Assembly: GCA_002501485.1 (NCBI GenBank) | Contig: DLTS01000010.1 | Span: 1-28,275, forward strand | DNA: 28,275 nucleotides | Reading direction: 5' to 3' | Source: Acidimicrobiaceae bacterium UBA7830 | GTDB lineage: Bacteria > Actinomycetota > Acidimicrobiia > Acidimicrobiales > Ilumatobacteraceae | In this document: positions 1 through 8,250 of the stretch, one piece after another | Position numbering within the stretch: the stretch's first letter is position 1 | How the letters are laid out: each line of letters starts with the position of its first letter | Program-made: the position numbers and the translations under genes | The notes under the pieces: model-generated | The model's input: only the letters and a program-made list of their open reading frames with translations | What the model was told of the DNA's origin: nothing | Database searches by the model: none

Positions 1-586
1 CCATCACGAACGAAAAGCGAACCGCTGCCTCACGTTCAAGCCCAAGCAACCTGCCTGCCGAGATCGTGATACCTGAACGCGAGGTTCCAGGGTTCAGAGC
101 GAGCACCTGAGCACACCCGATCGTGGTCGCGTCGCGCAAGGTCAACGACTGCAGCGGTCGTTTCTGCGCCACCCGGTCGGCCACCAATAGCACGAACCCA
201 AATCCAATCAATGACCAACCGATGACTTTTGGAGTCCCCAGATGCTCATCGATCCACGAGTTCAGCACCAGGCCAGCAAACAAAGCCGGTATCGCCGACA
301 CGGTGAACAACCATGCCAGCCGCCCCTCGGTCGATGCTGTTGACCGATTCCGCGCTGCATGAAGACCGTCGACGACGTAGCGGCGCAAATCGTGACGAAA
401 ATGCACAATCACTGCGAGCAGCGTTCCGAAATGCAAAGCAACGTCAAACGCTTGAGCAGCTGAGCCATCAGGGCGACTCCACCCAAATGCTCGAGGGACA
501 AGTTCAAGGTGCCCGCTCGATGAGATCGGCAAGAACTCGGTGAAGCCCTGCACGAGACCGAGCGCGAGCGCATGGAAAATATCCAA
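1..586 (-). CDS. uppP: Undecaprenyl-diphosphatase UppP (BacA family), partial, TTG start
   Basis: Integral-membrane phosphatase that converts undecaprenyl diphosphate to the monophosphate, recycling the lipid carrier of cell-wall synthesis. Reading the minus strand from TTG at 586 gives an N-terminus MDIFHALALGLVQGFTEFLP followed by ISSSGHL, the family's first signature (QGxTEFLPISSSGHL), and later LNPGTSRSG, the second catalytic signature. Hydrophobic segments lie between them. About 195 codons are present; the C-terminal part of a roughly 270-residue protein lies outside the window. The TTG start is set by an in-frame TAA just upstream (592-590), which is also the tldE stop, so only three bases separate the two genes and translation is probably coupled. 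An AGGAAG element lies about 10 bases further up inside tldE. Family identification is very secure; only the start codon is inferred. Confidence 0.93.
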   Translation of the reverse strand, partial: MDIFHALALGLVQGFTEFLPISSSGHLELVPRAFGWSRPDGSAAQAFDVALHFGTLLAVIVHFRHDLRRYVVDGLHAARNRSTASTEGRLAWLFTVSAIPALFAGLVLNSWIDEHLGTPKVIGWSLIGFGFVLLVADRVAQKRPLQSLTLRDATTIGCAQVLALNPGTSRSGITISAGRLLGLEREAAVRFSFVM

Positions 587-589
587 TGG

Positions 590-1951
590 TTATGAACTTC
601 CTGACACCATCACGTCACGAATGACAAGCGACGGCGCCGATGCGCGCATCGGCAACCATTCGAGATCAGCACCAACCTCAACGATGTCATTGAGAAGACG
701 TTGAATCGTGCTTGCGATCGTGAACTCTCGGACCGGTTCGGCAATCGTCCCGTTCCGAATCGACATTCCGGTTGCTCCAACAGAGAAATCGCCACTCACG
801 GTGTTCACGCCCGAATGCAAACCGCTCACTCCCTCGATCAGCACTCCGTCGTCAATCGATGCGATGAGATCTGCCTGCACCCGCTCACCTGGAACCAAAT
901 GTAACGCAAGGCAGCCAGCCGAGGGCGACCCCGCGTATCCGCCTCGCAACGCGTTTCCTGTTGTCCCTTCACCCGCCCGTCGGGCCGAATAGCTTGAATG
1001 CACAAATCCGCGCAACTCACCCTCATCGATCAATACATTGCGCCGGGCCGCAAGGCCCTCGCCATCAAGATCGGTTGCGGTGTAGGCCCGCCGATCGGTC
1101 GGATCATCAACCAAGGTAAATGTGGGGGCTGCAATCGATTCCCCCACTCGATCAGCGAAAAGGCTTCGCCCTCGGACTACTGCGTCTCCACTCAATGTTG
1201 AACCGATGATGCCCAAAAGTTGAGAGGCGACAAACGGGTCAAGCACAACCGTCGTCGAGCGCGACGCCGGCTTCGTTGCACCCAACAGGCGAGTGGCCCG
1301 GTCGACCCCATCACGAGCTGCGCGTTCAACATCGAATTCTCCCGGGTGCGCCCCAACAGCAAAGCCGAAACCAGTTCGCGTACCATCGGTGTCATCGGCC
1401 AGCGTCGACACACTGAGATAACACGAGTTTGATCGGCCATATCGGCGAATACCCGTCGTCGTCACCACAAGACCCTCGCCACCGCCGTCAACAAAATTGG
1501 TGTCATCGACACGAATTCGCACATCGCTATCGAGTGTCATCTGTTCGAGCCTCTTCGCAAGTTCGATCTTGTCAGCGGTTGGAAAGCTCTCAAGCTCGTT
1601 GCTCCAAAGCTCCTGTTCGGTGACGTCGACGCCATCAGGTTCGGCAAGGGCCGCCCACTCATCAACCGAACTGAAGCTCACATTTTCTCGAGCCTCAGCC
1701 AGCACCTGTGATGCGATCTCAGCATCGAGAGTTCCGGCGTGTGCGAACCCTGTACGGCAATCGTTGATCACCCTTATACCAATTCCTGAGGACATCGCTG
1801 ACACAAAGTGCTCAACGTCGCCATTATGAACGCGTACTTCAGTGCTCGAACCTCTTGTGATATAAACCTCGATCTGCTCGCTGGGGTTTGCTGTGTCGAT
1901 TAACGAATCGGCAAGAGCAAACAGTTCTGAATTGCTATCAGACTCGCTCAC
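590..1951 (-). CDS. tldE: TldE/PmbA-type metalloprotease partner subunit
   Basis: Predicted 453-residue protein of the TldE/PmbA family, which pairs with TldD to form a cytosolic heterodimeric metallopeptidase acting on unfolded or small modified peptides (known for E. coli microcin B17 maturation and CcdA degradation). The length matches E. coli PmbA. As expected for the E subunit it lacks the HExxxH zinc motif, but it has the C-terminal family blocks (GVSGLHSGVNTVSGDFSVGA, then MSIRNG and PVREFTI). The ATG overlaps the tldD stop by 4 bases, so the pair is translationally coupled. uppP follows 3 bases after the stop. The cellular substrate cannot be told from the sequence, and no RiPP precursor gene is seen nearby. 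Confidence 0.93.
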   Translation of the reverse strand: MSESDSNSELFALADSLIDTANPSEQIEVYITRGSSTEVRVHNGDVEHFVSAMSSGIGIRVINDCRTGFAHAGTLDAEIASQVLAEARENVSFSSVDEWAALAEPDGVDVTEQELWSNELESFPTADKIELAKRLEQMTLDSDVRIRVDDTNFVDGGGEGLVVTTTGIRRYGRSNSCYLSVSTLADDTDGTRTGFGFAVGAHPGEFDVERAARDGVDRATRLLGATKPASRSTTVVLDPFVASQLLGIIGSTLSGDAVVRGRSLFADRVGESIAAPTFTLVDDPTDRRAYTATDLDGEGLAARRNVLIDEGELRGFVHSSYSARRAGEGTTGNALRGGYAGSPSAGCLALHLVPGERVQADLIASIDDGVLIEGVSGLHSGVNTVSGDFSVGATGMSIRNGTIAEPVREFTIASTIQRLLNDIVEVGADLEWLPMRASAPSLVIRDVMVSGSS

Positions 1952-3339
1952 GCAGCCGTCCCGCCGATCGTCATCGATGACACACGAAGGGTCGGCTGAC
2001 CTGTACCGACGGGGACTCCTTGACCGTCCTTACCACAAGTGCCGGGACCACCCATTGCAAAGTCTGTGCCCAGCATGTCAATATCGCTGAGAACTTGAGG
2101 CCCGTTACCAATGAGATTTCCTTCACGCAGAGGCTCAGTAATCTGGCCCTTCTCAATGAGATACGCATCACGCATTCCGAACACAAAATCACCAGAGGCA
2201 GTGTTCACACTGCCGCCACCAAGTTTGGCAACATAGACACCGTGCTCAGTAGACGAAATGATGTCATCGGGGTCATCTTCTCCGGCGAGCACAAACGTGT
2301 TTGTCATGCGCACCATCGGGAGGCTTGCGTAATCTTGTCGGCGGCCGTTACCCGACGGTGACCTCTGTTCATCTCGCGCCCGAATGTGATCCCACATGTA
2401 ATCGACGAGCACACCATCTTCGATGAGGACATTTCGACGGGTTAGCTGACCCTCGTCATCAAATGACCTCGTACCCCACTCGCCATCAACGGTGCCGTCG
2501 TCGACGAGCGTCACCAACGGAGACGCAACAAGTTCGCCCACTCGACCCGCATACACACTCGCACCCTTCGCAATATGGTCGGCCTCTAACCCATGGCCAC
2601 AGGCCTCATGGAACAGCACACCGCCAGTTCCCTGCGCAATCACCACCGGCAACTGCCCGGAAGGAGCAGGTCGGGCATGAAGTTTCCGAACCGCTTGTTC
2701 TGCGGCCTCGGTTGCGAGATCGGCGAGCGAGTAACGGTCAAAGACCTCCCAACCACCAGTGAACCCGAGCGACTCAGCGCCCGTCTGCATGCCAAGGTCG
2801 CCGTCTGCGACAACGCTCACTCGAAATAGGACTCGAGTGACCTCATCAGTGATGAAGACGCCGTCAGAATTCGCGATCAGCACTGAGCGGTAACTGTCAC
2901 TGAGACCTGCACTCACCTGAGTTACTGCACCATTAAAACTGCGTGCAATCTCATCGACTTCGGTCAGCATCTCGACCCGACGTGCCTTCGGCACCATCTG
3001 AGGGTCGACCTCGACCCTCGTGCCCGCGCCTGACCTCTTTTCGTCAAGAGCAACGGCGACAGAGCCACCATCAGCTGAACCGGCTGCATCAGCGGCTGCC
3101 CGAGCGGCAGCAAGCAGACCCTTCTCACTGAGATCTGAGGTGTGGGCGTACCCAGTCGTCACCCCGTTAACCACACGGATTCCGGCTCCACGGTCACGAC
3201 CTGAAGACACCCCGTCAACTCGCCCATCATCGAACGCGACTCCCGTATTGCAGCGGTCTTCGGCATAAACCTCAGCAAATCCCGCACCATGGCAGCGGGC
3301 CTCATTCAACACTCGGTCGAGAACATCACTTTCGATCAT
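1948..3339 (-). CDS. tldD: Zinc metalloprotease subunit TldD
   Basis: Predicted 463-residue TldD, the catalytic zinc subunit of the TldD/TldE peptidase. The zinc motif HEACGH is at residues 244-249 (HExxxH), inside the family block GGVLFHEACGHGLEAD, followed by a glycine-rich C-terminal region with GGSVNTASGDFVFG. First gene of tldD-tldE-uppP on the minus strand. The ATG at 3339 is preceded, after exactly six bases, by TAGCAT. That places the expected transcription start on the A of the ATG, so the message is probably leaderless. Divergent from dxs across 112 bases. The length agrees with family members (about 460-480 residues). High confidence. Confidence 0.95.
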   Translation of the reverse strand: MIESDVLDRVLNEARCHGAGFAEVYAEDRCNTGVAFDDGRVDGVSSGRDRGAGIRVVNGVTTGYAHTSDLSEKGLLAAARAAADAAGSADGGSVAVALDEKRSGAGTRVEVDPQMVPKARRVEMLTEVDEIARSFNGAVTQVSAGLSDSYRSVLIANSDGVFITDEVTRVLFRVSVVADGDLGMQTGAESLGFTGGWEVFDRYSLADLATEAAEQAVRKLHARPAPSGQLPVVIAQGTGGVLFHEACGHGLEADHIAKGASVYAGRVGELVASPLVTLVDDGTVDGEWGTRSFDDEGQLTRRNVLIEDGVLVDYMWDHIRARDEQRSPSGNGRRQDYASLPMVRMTNTFVLAGEDDPDDIISSTEHGVYVAKLGGGSVNTASGDFVFGMRDAYLIEKGQITEPLREGNLIGNGPQVLSDIDMLGTDFAMGGPGTCGKDGQGVPVGTGQPTLRVSSMTIGGTAA

Positions 3340-3345
3340 CCCTAC

Positions 3346-3351
3346 ATGCTA
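3346..3351 (-). promoter_or_regulatory. Predicted -10 element of tldD (leaderless start)
   Basis: On the minus strand TAGCAT fits the actinobacterial TANNNT -10 pattern and is separated from the tldD ATG by six bases. A start seven bases after the hexamer would fall on position 3339, the first base of the ATG. A GCGACA -35-like element lies about 18 bases further up. Inferred from pattern and spacing only. Confidence 0.45.
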
Positions 3352-3435
3352 GGAGACAGGGTTGTCGCGTGTCGCTCGCAACTTCATCGCCAAACTAAGT
3401 GCGAGCACCCGACGACATCGACACAGCAGCCAAGG

Positions 3436-3441
3436 TAACGT
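3436..3441 (+). promoter_or_regulatory. Possible -10 element of dxs
   Basis: TAACGT lies ten bases before the preferred dxs ATG at 3452, giving a predicted leader of about four bases. It is consistent with the near-leaderless pattern at other genes here, but a TANNNT hexamer at this distance is expected by chance fairly often, so the call is weak. Confidence 0.3.
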
Positions 3442-3451
3442 CTATTTCACC

Positions 3452-5407
3452 ATGTTGTTGGAATCCCTCAATGGCCCAGAAGACTTGAAGCGTCTGCCTG
3501 CAGCACAGCTACCCGAACTCGCGTATGAACTACGCGAAGTCATTGTCGACGCCGTCGCCAGCAACGGAGGCCACCTCGGATCAAACCTGGGTGCCGTGGA
3601 ACTCTCCATTGCTCTGCACCGAGTTTTTGAGTCACCAACCGATGCCATCTTGTGGGATACCGGGCACCAGGCCTATGTGCACAAACTGCTCACCGGCCGG
3701 CAGACCCAATTCGATGAACTCCGCCGAGCCGATGGCCTTTCGGGTTACCCGTCGCGAGAAGAGAGCCGCCACGACTTCGTTGAGAACAGCCACGCCTCAA
3801 CCATTTTGAGTTACGCCTATGGTCTCGCTGTTGGTCGAGACGCAGGCACCACCGACCATCGTCATATCGTTGCCGTTATTGGTGACGGTGCCATGACCGG
3901 CGGAATGTCATTTGAAGCGCTGAACAACCTCGGACATTCAAAACGGCGCGTCATCATCGTGCTGAATGACAACGGACGAAGTTATGCGCCGACTGTGTCA
4001 AACCTGTGGGCGAACGCCCAACAAGAAGATGAACGCTCAAGCCACCCAAGCTTTACCGATCGCATCACCTCGTCACTATCGAGTGCGCTCACCGACATTC
4101 GTATGAACCCGGTGTACGTGCGCCGCCAGCGAAAGATTGAGCGCTTCCTCCACGAACTCCCTGGCATCGGCACCCAGGCTGAGCGAGCTCTTGATGCCTT
4201 CAAAGCTGGCGTGCGCGAATTTCTTCAGCCGCCATCATTCTTTGAAGCCCTCGGCGTTCGCTACACCGGACCAATCGATGGCCATGACATCGAGGCTCTC
4301 GAAAGTGCACTCCGCCAAGCGGAACAACTCAGCGAAGAAGGACCAATCGTCGTCCACGTGCTCACCCAAAAAGGACGTGGCTACGCCCCCGCTGAATCAG
4401 ATAACGAAAAGCACCTACACGACGCCCCTGTTTTCGATCCACTATCAGGGCCTCCTCCGAGTTGCCCCACCGGTTACACCGAGGCTTTCTCTCGCACGAT
4501 GCTGAACCTTGCCGAGCGCGACGACCGCATCGTCGGTATTACGGCAGCGATGGCAGGCCCAACAGGTCTCATCCCGATGCAGGAAAGATTCCCAGGCCGA
4601 GTCTTCGATGTTGGCATCGCCGAGCAACATGCGGTCACCGGCGCAGCCGGCATGGCGATGGCTGGTTTACGACCGGTCGTTGCTGTCTACTCAACGTTTT
4701 TATCTCGGGCGTGGGATCAGGTTGTCTACGACGTTGCTCTTCACCGTTTGCCGGTGGTGTTCTGTCTGGACCGAGCTGGTATCACCGGCCCCGATGGAGC
4801 GAGCCATCACGGCGTCTACGACCTTGCCCTGCTCTCAAAGGTGCCCGGCATGCGCGTGCTTGCGCCATCGAACGCAGATGAACTCGAACAAATGCTGTCA
4901 GATGCAGTCGATCTCGCCGATGACGGCCCGATCGTGATCCGCTATCCACGCGGCGGTGCACCAAGAGCGACTGACGGGGTTGGTACTGGTCTTCGTGCTC
5001 GAAAAGTTGTGACTCCGACGGAGCCGGCTGCTGTGGTGATCTGCGCAGTAGGCCGCATGGTCGCAACCGCGGAAATCGTCGCTGGTAAACTCGCCGCTGA
5101 CGGCATCGAATGCTCGGTCTGGGATGTTCGCTCCTGTGTGCCTCTCGATCCCGACATGCTTGACGATGCAGCGCAACACCAACTCGTAGTCACGATTGAA
5201 GATGGCATCGTCGAAGGCGGTATCGGAACGATGCTCACCCGAGTGGTCAACGAAATACTCCCCGAATCGCCGGGCACCCGTCCGCAGTGCATCAACCTTG
5301 GTCTGCCAACCGTGTTCATTCCCCACGGCTCCCCTGACGAACTCTTCACCAAGTTTGACCTCGACGCCGACAACGTCGTCACCCGCATTCGCTCCGCCCT
5401 CGGCTGA
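3452..5407 (+). CDS. dxs: 1-deoxy-D-xylulose-5-phosphate synthase
   Basis: Thiamine-diphosphate-dependent enzyme condensing pyruvate and glyceraldehyde 3-phosphate into DXP, the first step of the MEP isoprenoid pathway. From the ATG at 3452 it is 651 residues. Visible motifs are HLGSNLG (41-47), DTGHQAYVHKLLTGR (from 69), the TPP/Mg motif GDGAMTGG (144-151) ending with NDN (172-174), the catalytic Glu in IAEQHAVT (E391), and DRAG in the pyrimidine-domain region (440-443). A TTG at 3362 would add 30 residues (basic, Ser/His-rich) that the family lacks, so I prefer 3452, where the usual MLLES opening begins. Isoprenoid output feeds undecaprenyl phosphate, linking it loosely with uppP across the divergent promoter. 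Its cofactor is supplied by the thiamine genes further right. Confidence 0.96.
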   Translation: MLLESLNGPEDLKRLPAAQLPELAYELREVIVDAVASNGGHLGSNLGAVELSIALHRVFESPTDAILWDTGHQAYVHKLLTGRQTQFDELRRADGLSGYPSREESRHDFVENSHASTILSYAYGLAVGRDAGTTDHRHIVAVIGDGAMTGGMSFEALNNLGHSKRRVIIVLNDNGRSYAPTVSNLWANAQQEDERSSHPSFTDRITSSLSSALTDIRMNPVYVRRQRKIERFLHELPGIGTQAERALDAFKAGVREFLQPPSFFEALGVRYTGPIDGHDIEALESALRQAEQLSEEGPIVVHVLTQKGRGYAPAESDNEKHLHDAPVFDPLSGPPPSCPTGYTEAFSRTMLNLAERDDRIVGITAAMAGPTGLIPMQERFPGRVFDVGIAEQHAVTGAAGMAMAGLRPVVAVYSTFLSRAWDQVVYDVALHRLPVVFCLDRAGITGPDGASHHGVYDLALLSKVPGMRVLAPSNADELEQMLSDAVDLADDGPIVIRYPRGGAPRATDGVGTGLRARKVVTPTEPAAVVICAVGRMVATAEIVAGKLAADGIECSVWDVRSCVPLDPDMLDDAAQHQLVVTIEDGIVEGGIGTMLTRVVNEILPESPGTRPQCINLGLPTVFIPHGSPDELFTKFDLDADNVVTRIRSALG

Positions 5408-5424
5408 GAGCACCCTCTCTTGCG

Positions 5425-5430
5425 TAGGAT
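5425..5430 (+). promoter_or_regulatory. Predicted -10 element of the crotonase-family gene
   Basis: TAGGAT followed by exactly six bases and then ATG at 5437, the same geometry as at tldD and nfuA. It would start a leaderless message just after dxs. The same bases (AGGAT) could instead serve as a weak ribosome binding site, so either reading is possible. Confidence 0.4.
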
Positions 5431-5436
5431 CGAACC

Positions 5437-6240
5437 ATGAGTTCATCTGCTGAGTGGAGAAGCCGCTACACCCGTCTCGAGTTCACCGACCATAACAATG
5501 GCGTCTTACTTGTCACGTTGAATAATCCGGGAAAACTGAATGCAACGGATGAGGTCATGCACGCCGAGCTCGCAACAGTGTTCATCGACCTCGATCGCGA
5601 CCCTAATGTTCGAGTGGTGGTTGTTACCGGTGAGGGCAATTCCTTCTCCGCGGGTGGTGACCTCGATTGGATCACGAAACAGGTGGGCAACTACTCGCAG
5701 ACGATGACCGTCATGAAAGAGGCTGGTGACATCGTTCGCACTCTCATTGAATGCGATACCCCGGTTGTGTCAGCGATCAATGGAGTTGCGGTTGGAGCGG
5801 GGCTCGCAGTTGCGTTGATGGCCGACATCAGCATCATCGACCGGGCAGCGAAGTTCACTGACGGCCATATTCGTCTTGGAGTTGCCGCCGGCGACCATGC
5901 GGTCGCAATCTGGCCACTGCTCTGCGGCATGGCGAAGGCGAAGTACTACCTCATGACCGCTGACTTCATTGATGGCGCTGAGGCCGAGCGCATCGGGCTC
6001 GTATCAAAAGCGGTCGACGGTGACGATGTTCTTCCCGAGGCGATGCGCATCGCCCAGACGCTTGCAACTGGCCCGAACGATGCCATCAAGTTCACGAAAC
6101 GAGCCCTCAACCACTGGCTGCGCCAGGCGCTTCCGGCATTTGAGGCTTCACTTGCGTACGAAATGCTGAACTTCCTTGGTGGTGACGCAGCGGAGGGTCT
6201 CACTGCTTTGCGTGATCGGCGCTCTCCCGAATTTGGGTGA
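5437..6240 (+). CDS. Enoyl-CoA hydratase/isomerase (crotonase) family protein, atypical active site
   Basis: Predicted 267-residue crotonase-fold acyl-CoA enzyme. The CoA-thioester oxyanion-hole blocks are present: SAGGDL (71-76) and INGVAVGAG (114-122), followed by ADISI. Aligned by eye with rat mitochondrial enoyl-CoA hydratase, the two catalytic glutamates (E144 and E164) correspond to A124 and H144, in a block reading TDGHIRLGVAAGDHA. It is therefore unlikely to be a standard hydratase. Many actinobacterial crotonases carry a related GLxAGD block with unknown substrate. The overall length is normal and the fold looks intact, so this is not a decayed gene. hisN begins 4 bases after its stop. 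The function could be an isomerase, lyase or thioesterase-like reaction. Confidence 0.85.
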   Translation: MSSSAEWRSRYTRLEFTDHNNGVLLVTLNNPGKLNATDEVMHAELATVFIDLDRDPNVRVVVVTGEGNSFSAGGDLDWITKQVGNYSQTMTVMKEAGDIVRTLIECDTPVVSAINGVAVGAGLAVALMADISIIDRAAKFTDGHIRLGVAAGDHAVAIWPLLCGMAKAKYYLMTADFIDGAEAERIGLVSKAVDGDDVLPEAMRIAQTLATGPNDAIKFTKRALNHWLRQALPAFEASLAYEMLNFLGGDAAEGLTALRDRRSPEFG

Positions 6241-6244
6241 TGGC

Positions 6245-7054
6245 GTGTCGACATCTGCTTCTGTGTTCAACGATGACCTTTCGCTCGCACTTGAACTTGC
6301 CGATCTCTGCGATGCTGTCACGTTGCCGGCCTTTGAGAATCGTTCGTTCAGCGTTGAGTACAAGTCGGACCATTCAGAGGTAAGCGAAGCCGACCGAGAG
6401 GCCGAACGACAACTCTCAGAGCGCCTGCTCGCCGCTCGACCCGACCACAGTCTGTTCGGCGAAGAACATGGCGTCACGGGCAATGAGTCGTCACCGTGGC
6501 AGTGGATCGTTGACCCAATCGACGGCACCTCTGGATTCACTCGAGGTATCCCCATATGGGCGACCCTCATCGCCCTCTACCATGCCGATGACGGACTCTG
6601 TGTTTCCGTCGTCTCCGCTCCTGCGCTCGGTCGCCGCTGGTGGGCGATCAAAGGTGGCGGCGCCTGGGCCGATGGTCTCAAATGCACCGTTTCGGGTGTC
6701 AACAACATCGCTGACGCACAAGTGAACGTGACGTTGAACGAGGGCTGGCGTGAACTCGGCCATGCAGACGCGCTCATTGATCTCACAATGAGCGCTCGTC
6801 GCTCACGAGGGGTCGGCGATTTCTGGCAGCACTGTCTCGTTGCCGAAGGCGCAATCGATATTGCGATTGACGCCGTCGGTGTTCAGCCCTACGACCTCGC
6901 CGCAGTTCGACTTCTCGTCGAGGAAGCTGGTGGAACATTCACGAATCATCTTGGCGATTCCAGTCACGACGGCCCTACCGCCATCAGCAGTAACGGGGCA
7001 CTTCACGCCGATGTGCTTGAGCGACTTCAACCGCCGGTACCGTACGACCGGTGA
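6245..7054 (+). CDS. hisN: Histidinol-phosphatase, inositol-monophosphatase-like (HisN type)
   Basis: Predicted 269-residue Mg-dependent phosphatase of the inositol monophosphatase fold. Metal-binding motifs are GEEH (72-75), DPIDGTSGF (90-98) and YDLAA (216-220, where W is more usual than Y). The blocks VSAPALGRRWWA and GDFWQHCLVAEGAIDIA match the actinobacterial HisN histidinol-phosphatase type better than general inositol phosphatases, so histidine biosynthesis is the likeliest role. The same frame is open from 6176, inside the preceding gene. I chose GTG at 6245, where the family's N-terminus (DDLSLALELAD) begins, four bases after the upstream stop. The next gene overlaps it by GTGA. A related sugar or inositol phosphatase remains possible. 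Confidence 0.85.
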   Translation: MSTSASVFNDDLSLALELADLCDAVTLPAFENRSFSVEYKSDHSEVSEADREAERQLSERLLAARPDHSLFGEEHGVTGNESSPWQWIVDPIDGTSGFTRGIPIWATLIALYHADDGLCVSVVSAPALGRRWWAIKGGGAWADGLKCTVSGVNNIADAQVNVTLNEGWRELGHADALIDLTMSARRSRGVGDFWQHCLVAEGAIDIAIDAVGVQPYDLAAVRLLVEEAGGTFTNHLGDSSHDGPTAISSNGALHADVLERLQPPVPYDR

Positions 7055-8220
7055 GCGAGAATTCTTCACACAATCAGGCCACCCGAGCAATCTCGAGTGG
7101 CCGCGGCGCAAACGATGGCGGGCTATCGGTGCCAATTTGGGCGACTGCCGTGTGGGAATCAGATTCTGCTGAGCACGCCTATGAGATGGCCCACTCAGTC
7201 GGACCCGACGAGTTTTATTCGCGTCACGGCAACCCGACGATGTCGGCGTTCGCCGATGCTGTTGCCGACATCGAAGGTGCCGAAGCTGCGCTTTCATTTG
7301 CCTCTGGCATGGGCGCTCTTGCGAGTGTCGTCTTCGCCTTGTGTTCCACCGGCAGCCACATTGTTGCCACCACCCAGATCTATGGAACTACCGCTACCTT
7401 CCTGAACGGCCCTGTCGCCCGCATGGGGATCGAGACGACATGGGTAAACGGCAGCGAACCTGGGGCGATGGCCGCCGCAGTGATTCCTGGGCGCACGATG
7501 CTCGTCATCGCAGAAACCCCGTCGAACCCCATGCTCGACATCGTTGACCTCGATGAACTTGGCGCCATCAAGGGGCCCTTCACCATGGTGGACTCGACCC
7601 TTGCGACACCGTTCGGCCAGCAACCGATTCGACATGGGGTTGATCTCGTGTTGCATTCTGCGACGAAAGGAATCGCTGGCCACAACGACGCAACGCTCGG
7701 TGTGGTGTCCGGCGAACAAGAACTCCTCGACGACATCTGGCGTTACGGCATTTTGCACGGCGCTTCGGCATCGCCGTTTGATGCCATGCTTGCGCTCCGC
7801 GGTATTCGCACACTCGATGTGCGCCAACAGCGACAGAGCGATATCGCTCTCGACATTGCCACTCGCCTCGAGGCGCATTCAGCGATCGAGACTGTGCACT
7901 ACCCCGGCCTTCCGGAACATCCGCAGCATGACCGGGCGGCTGCGCAAATGACCCGCTTCGGGTCGGTGGTGTCGTTTCAACTGAAAGACGGAGACGGGTT
8001 TGCGCGACTTGTTGAACGCCTCAACCTTCTGCGCTGCGCTACCTCTTTCGGCGGCCCCGAGACCCTCATCTGTGAATCGTGGACGACAACCCATTCAGGC
8101 CTTGATGAGGATGCCCGACGGGCGATGGGCATCCACCCTGGATTTATCAGAATGTCAATCGGCCTCGAAGACGTCGACGACTTATGGGACGACCTTGATG
8201 GCTCGCTGTCGGCGATCTGA
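7051..8220 (+). CDS. Cys/Met-metabolism PLP-dependent enzyme (cystathionine gamma-synthase/lyase-like)
   Basis: Predicted 389-residue fold-type I PLP enzyme of the trans-sulfuration family (cystathionine gamma-synthase/lyase, methionine gamma-lyase, O-acylhomoserine sulfhydrylase). Visible are YSRHGNPT (56-63), the glycine-rich ASGMGAL cofactor loop, ETPSNP (155-160), and the PLP lysine K206 in HSATKGIAGH. The C-terminus has IRMSIGLEDVDDLW, the usual family ending. Where the family often has an HPASM-type motif after the substrate loop, this protein has SWTTTHSG, so the exact reaction cannot be assigned. GTG start, overlapping the hisN stop by four bases; last gene of this plus-strand run, converging with nfuA. 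Confidence 0.88.
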   Translation: MSENSSHNQATRAISSGRGANDGGLSVPIWATAVWESDSAEHAYEMAHSVGPDEFYSRHGNPTMSAFADAVADIEGAEAALSFASGMGALASVVFALCSTGSHIVATTQIYGTTATFLNGPVARMGIETTWVNGSEPGAMAAAVIPGRTMLVIAETPSNPMLDIVDLDELGAIKGPFTMVDSTLATPFGQQPIRHGVDLVLHSATKGIAGHNDATLGVVSGEQELLDDIWRYGILHGASASPFDAMLALRGIRTLDVRQQRQSDIALDIATRLEAHSAIETVHYPGLPEHPQHDRAAAQMTRFGSVVSFQLKDGDGFARLVERLNLLRCATSFGGPETLICESWTTTHSGLDEDARRAMGIHPGFIRMSIGLEDVDDLWDDLDGSLSAI

Positions 8221-8250
8221 ACGACCAGAACTGATCACCTACGGCCACAC

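Noticed and set aside
590..3339. RiPP biosynthesis cluster suggested by tldD/tldE
   Set aside because: No precursor peptide, cyclase, YcaO or exporter gene is adjacent; the tldD/tldE pair is widespread as a housekeeping peptidase.
3362..3451. TTG start 30 codons upstream for dxs
   Set aside because: The extra residues are basic and not family-like, and MLLES at 3452 is the usual Dxs opening.
4898..5446. Open frame of 182 codons antisense to the end of dxs
   Set aside because: Overlaps the conserved C-terminal domain of Dxs and shows no recognisable motif or ribosome binding site.
7294..7878. Open frame of 194 codons antisense to the PLP enzyme gene
   Set aside because: The plus strand carries the PLP lysine and other conserved blocks; the antisense product is low-information and Arg/His-rich.
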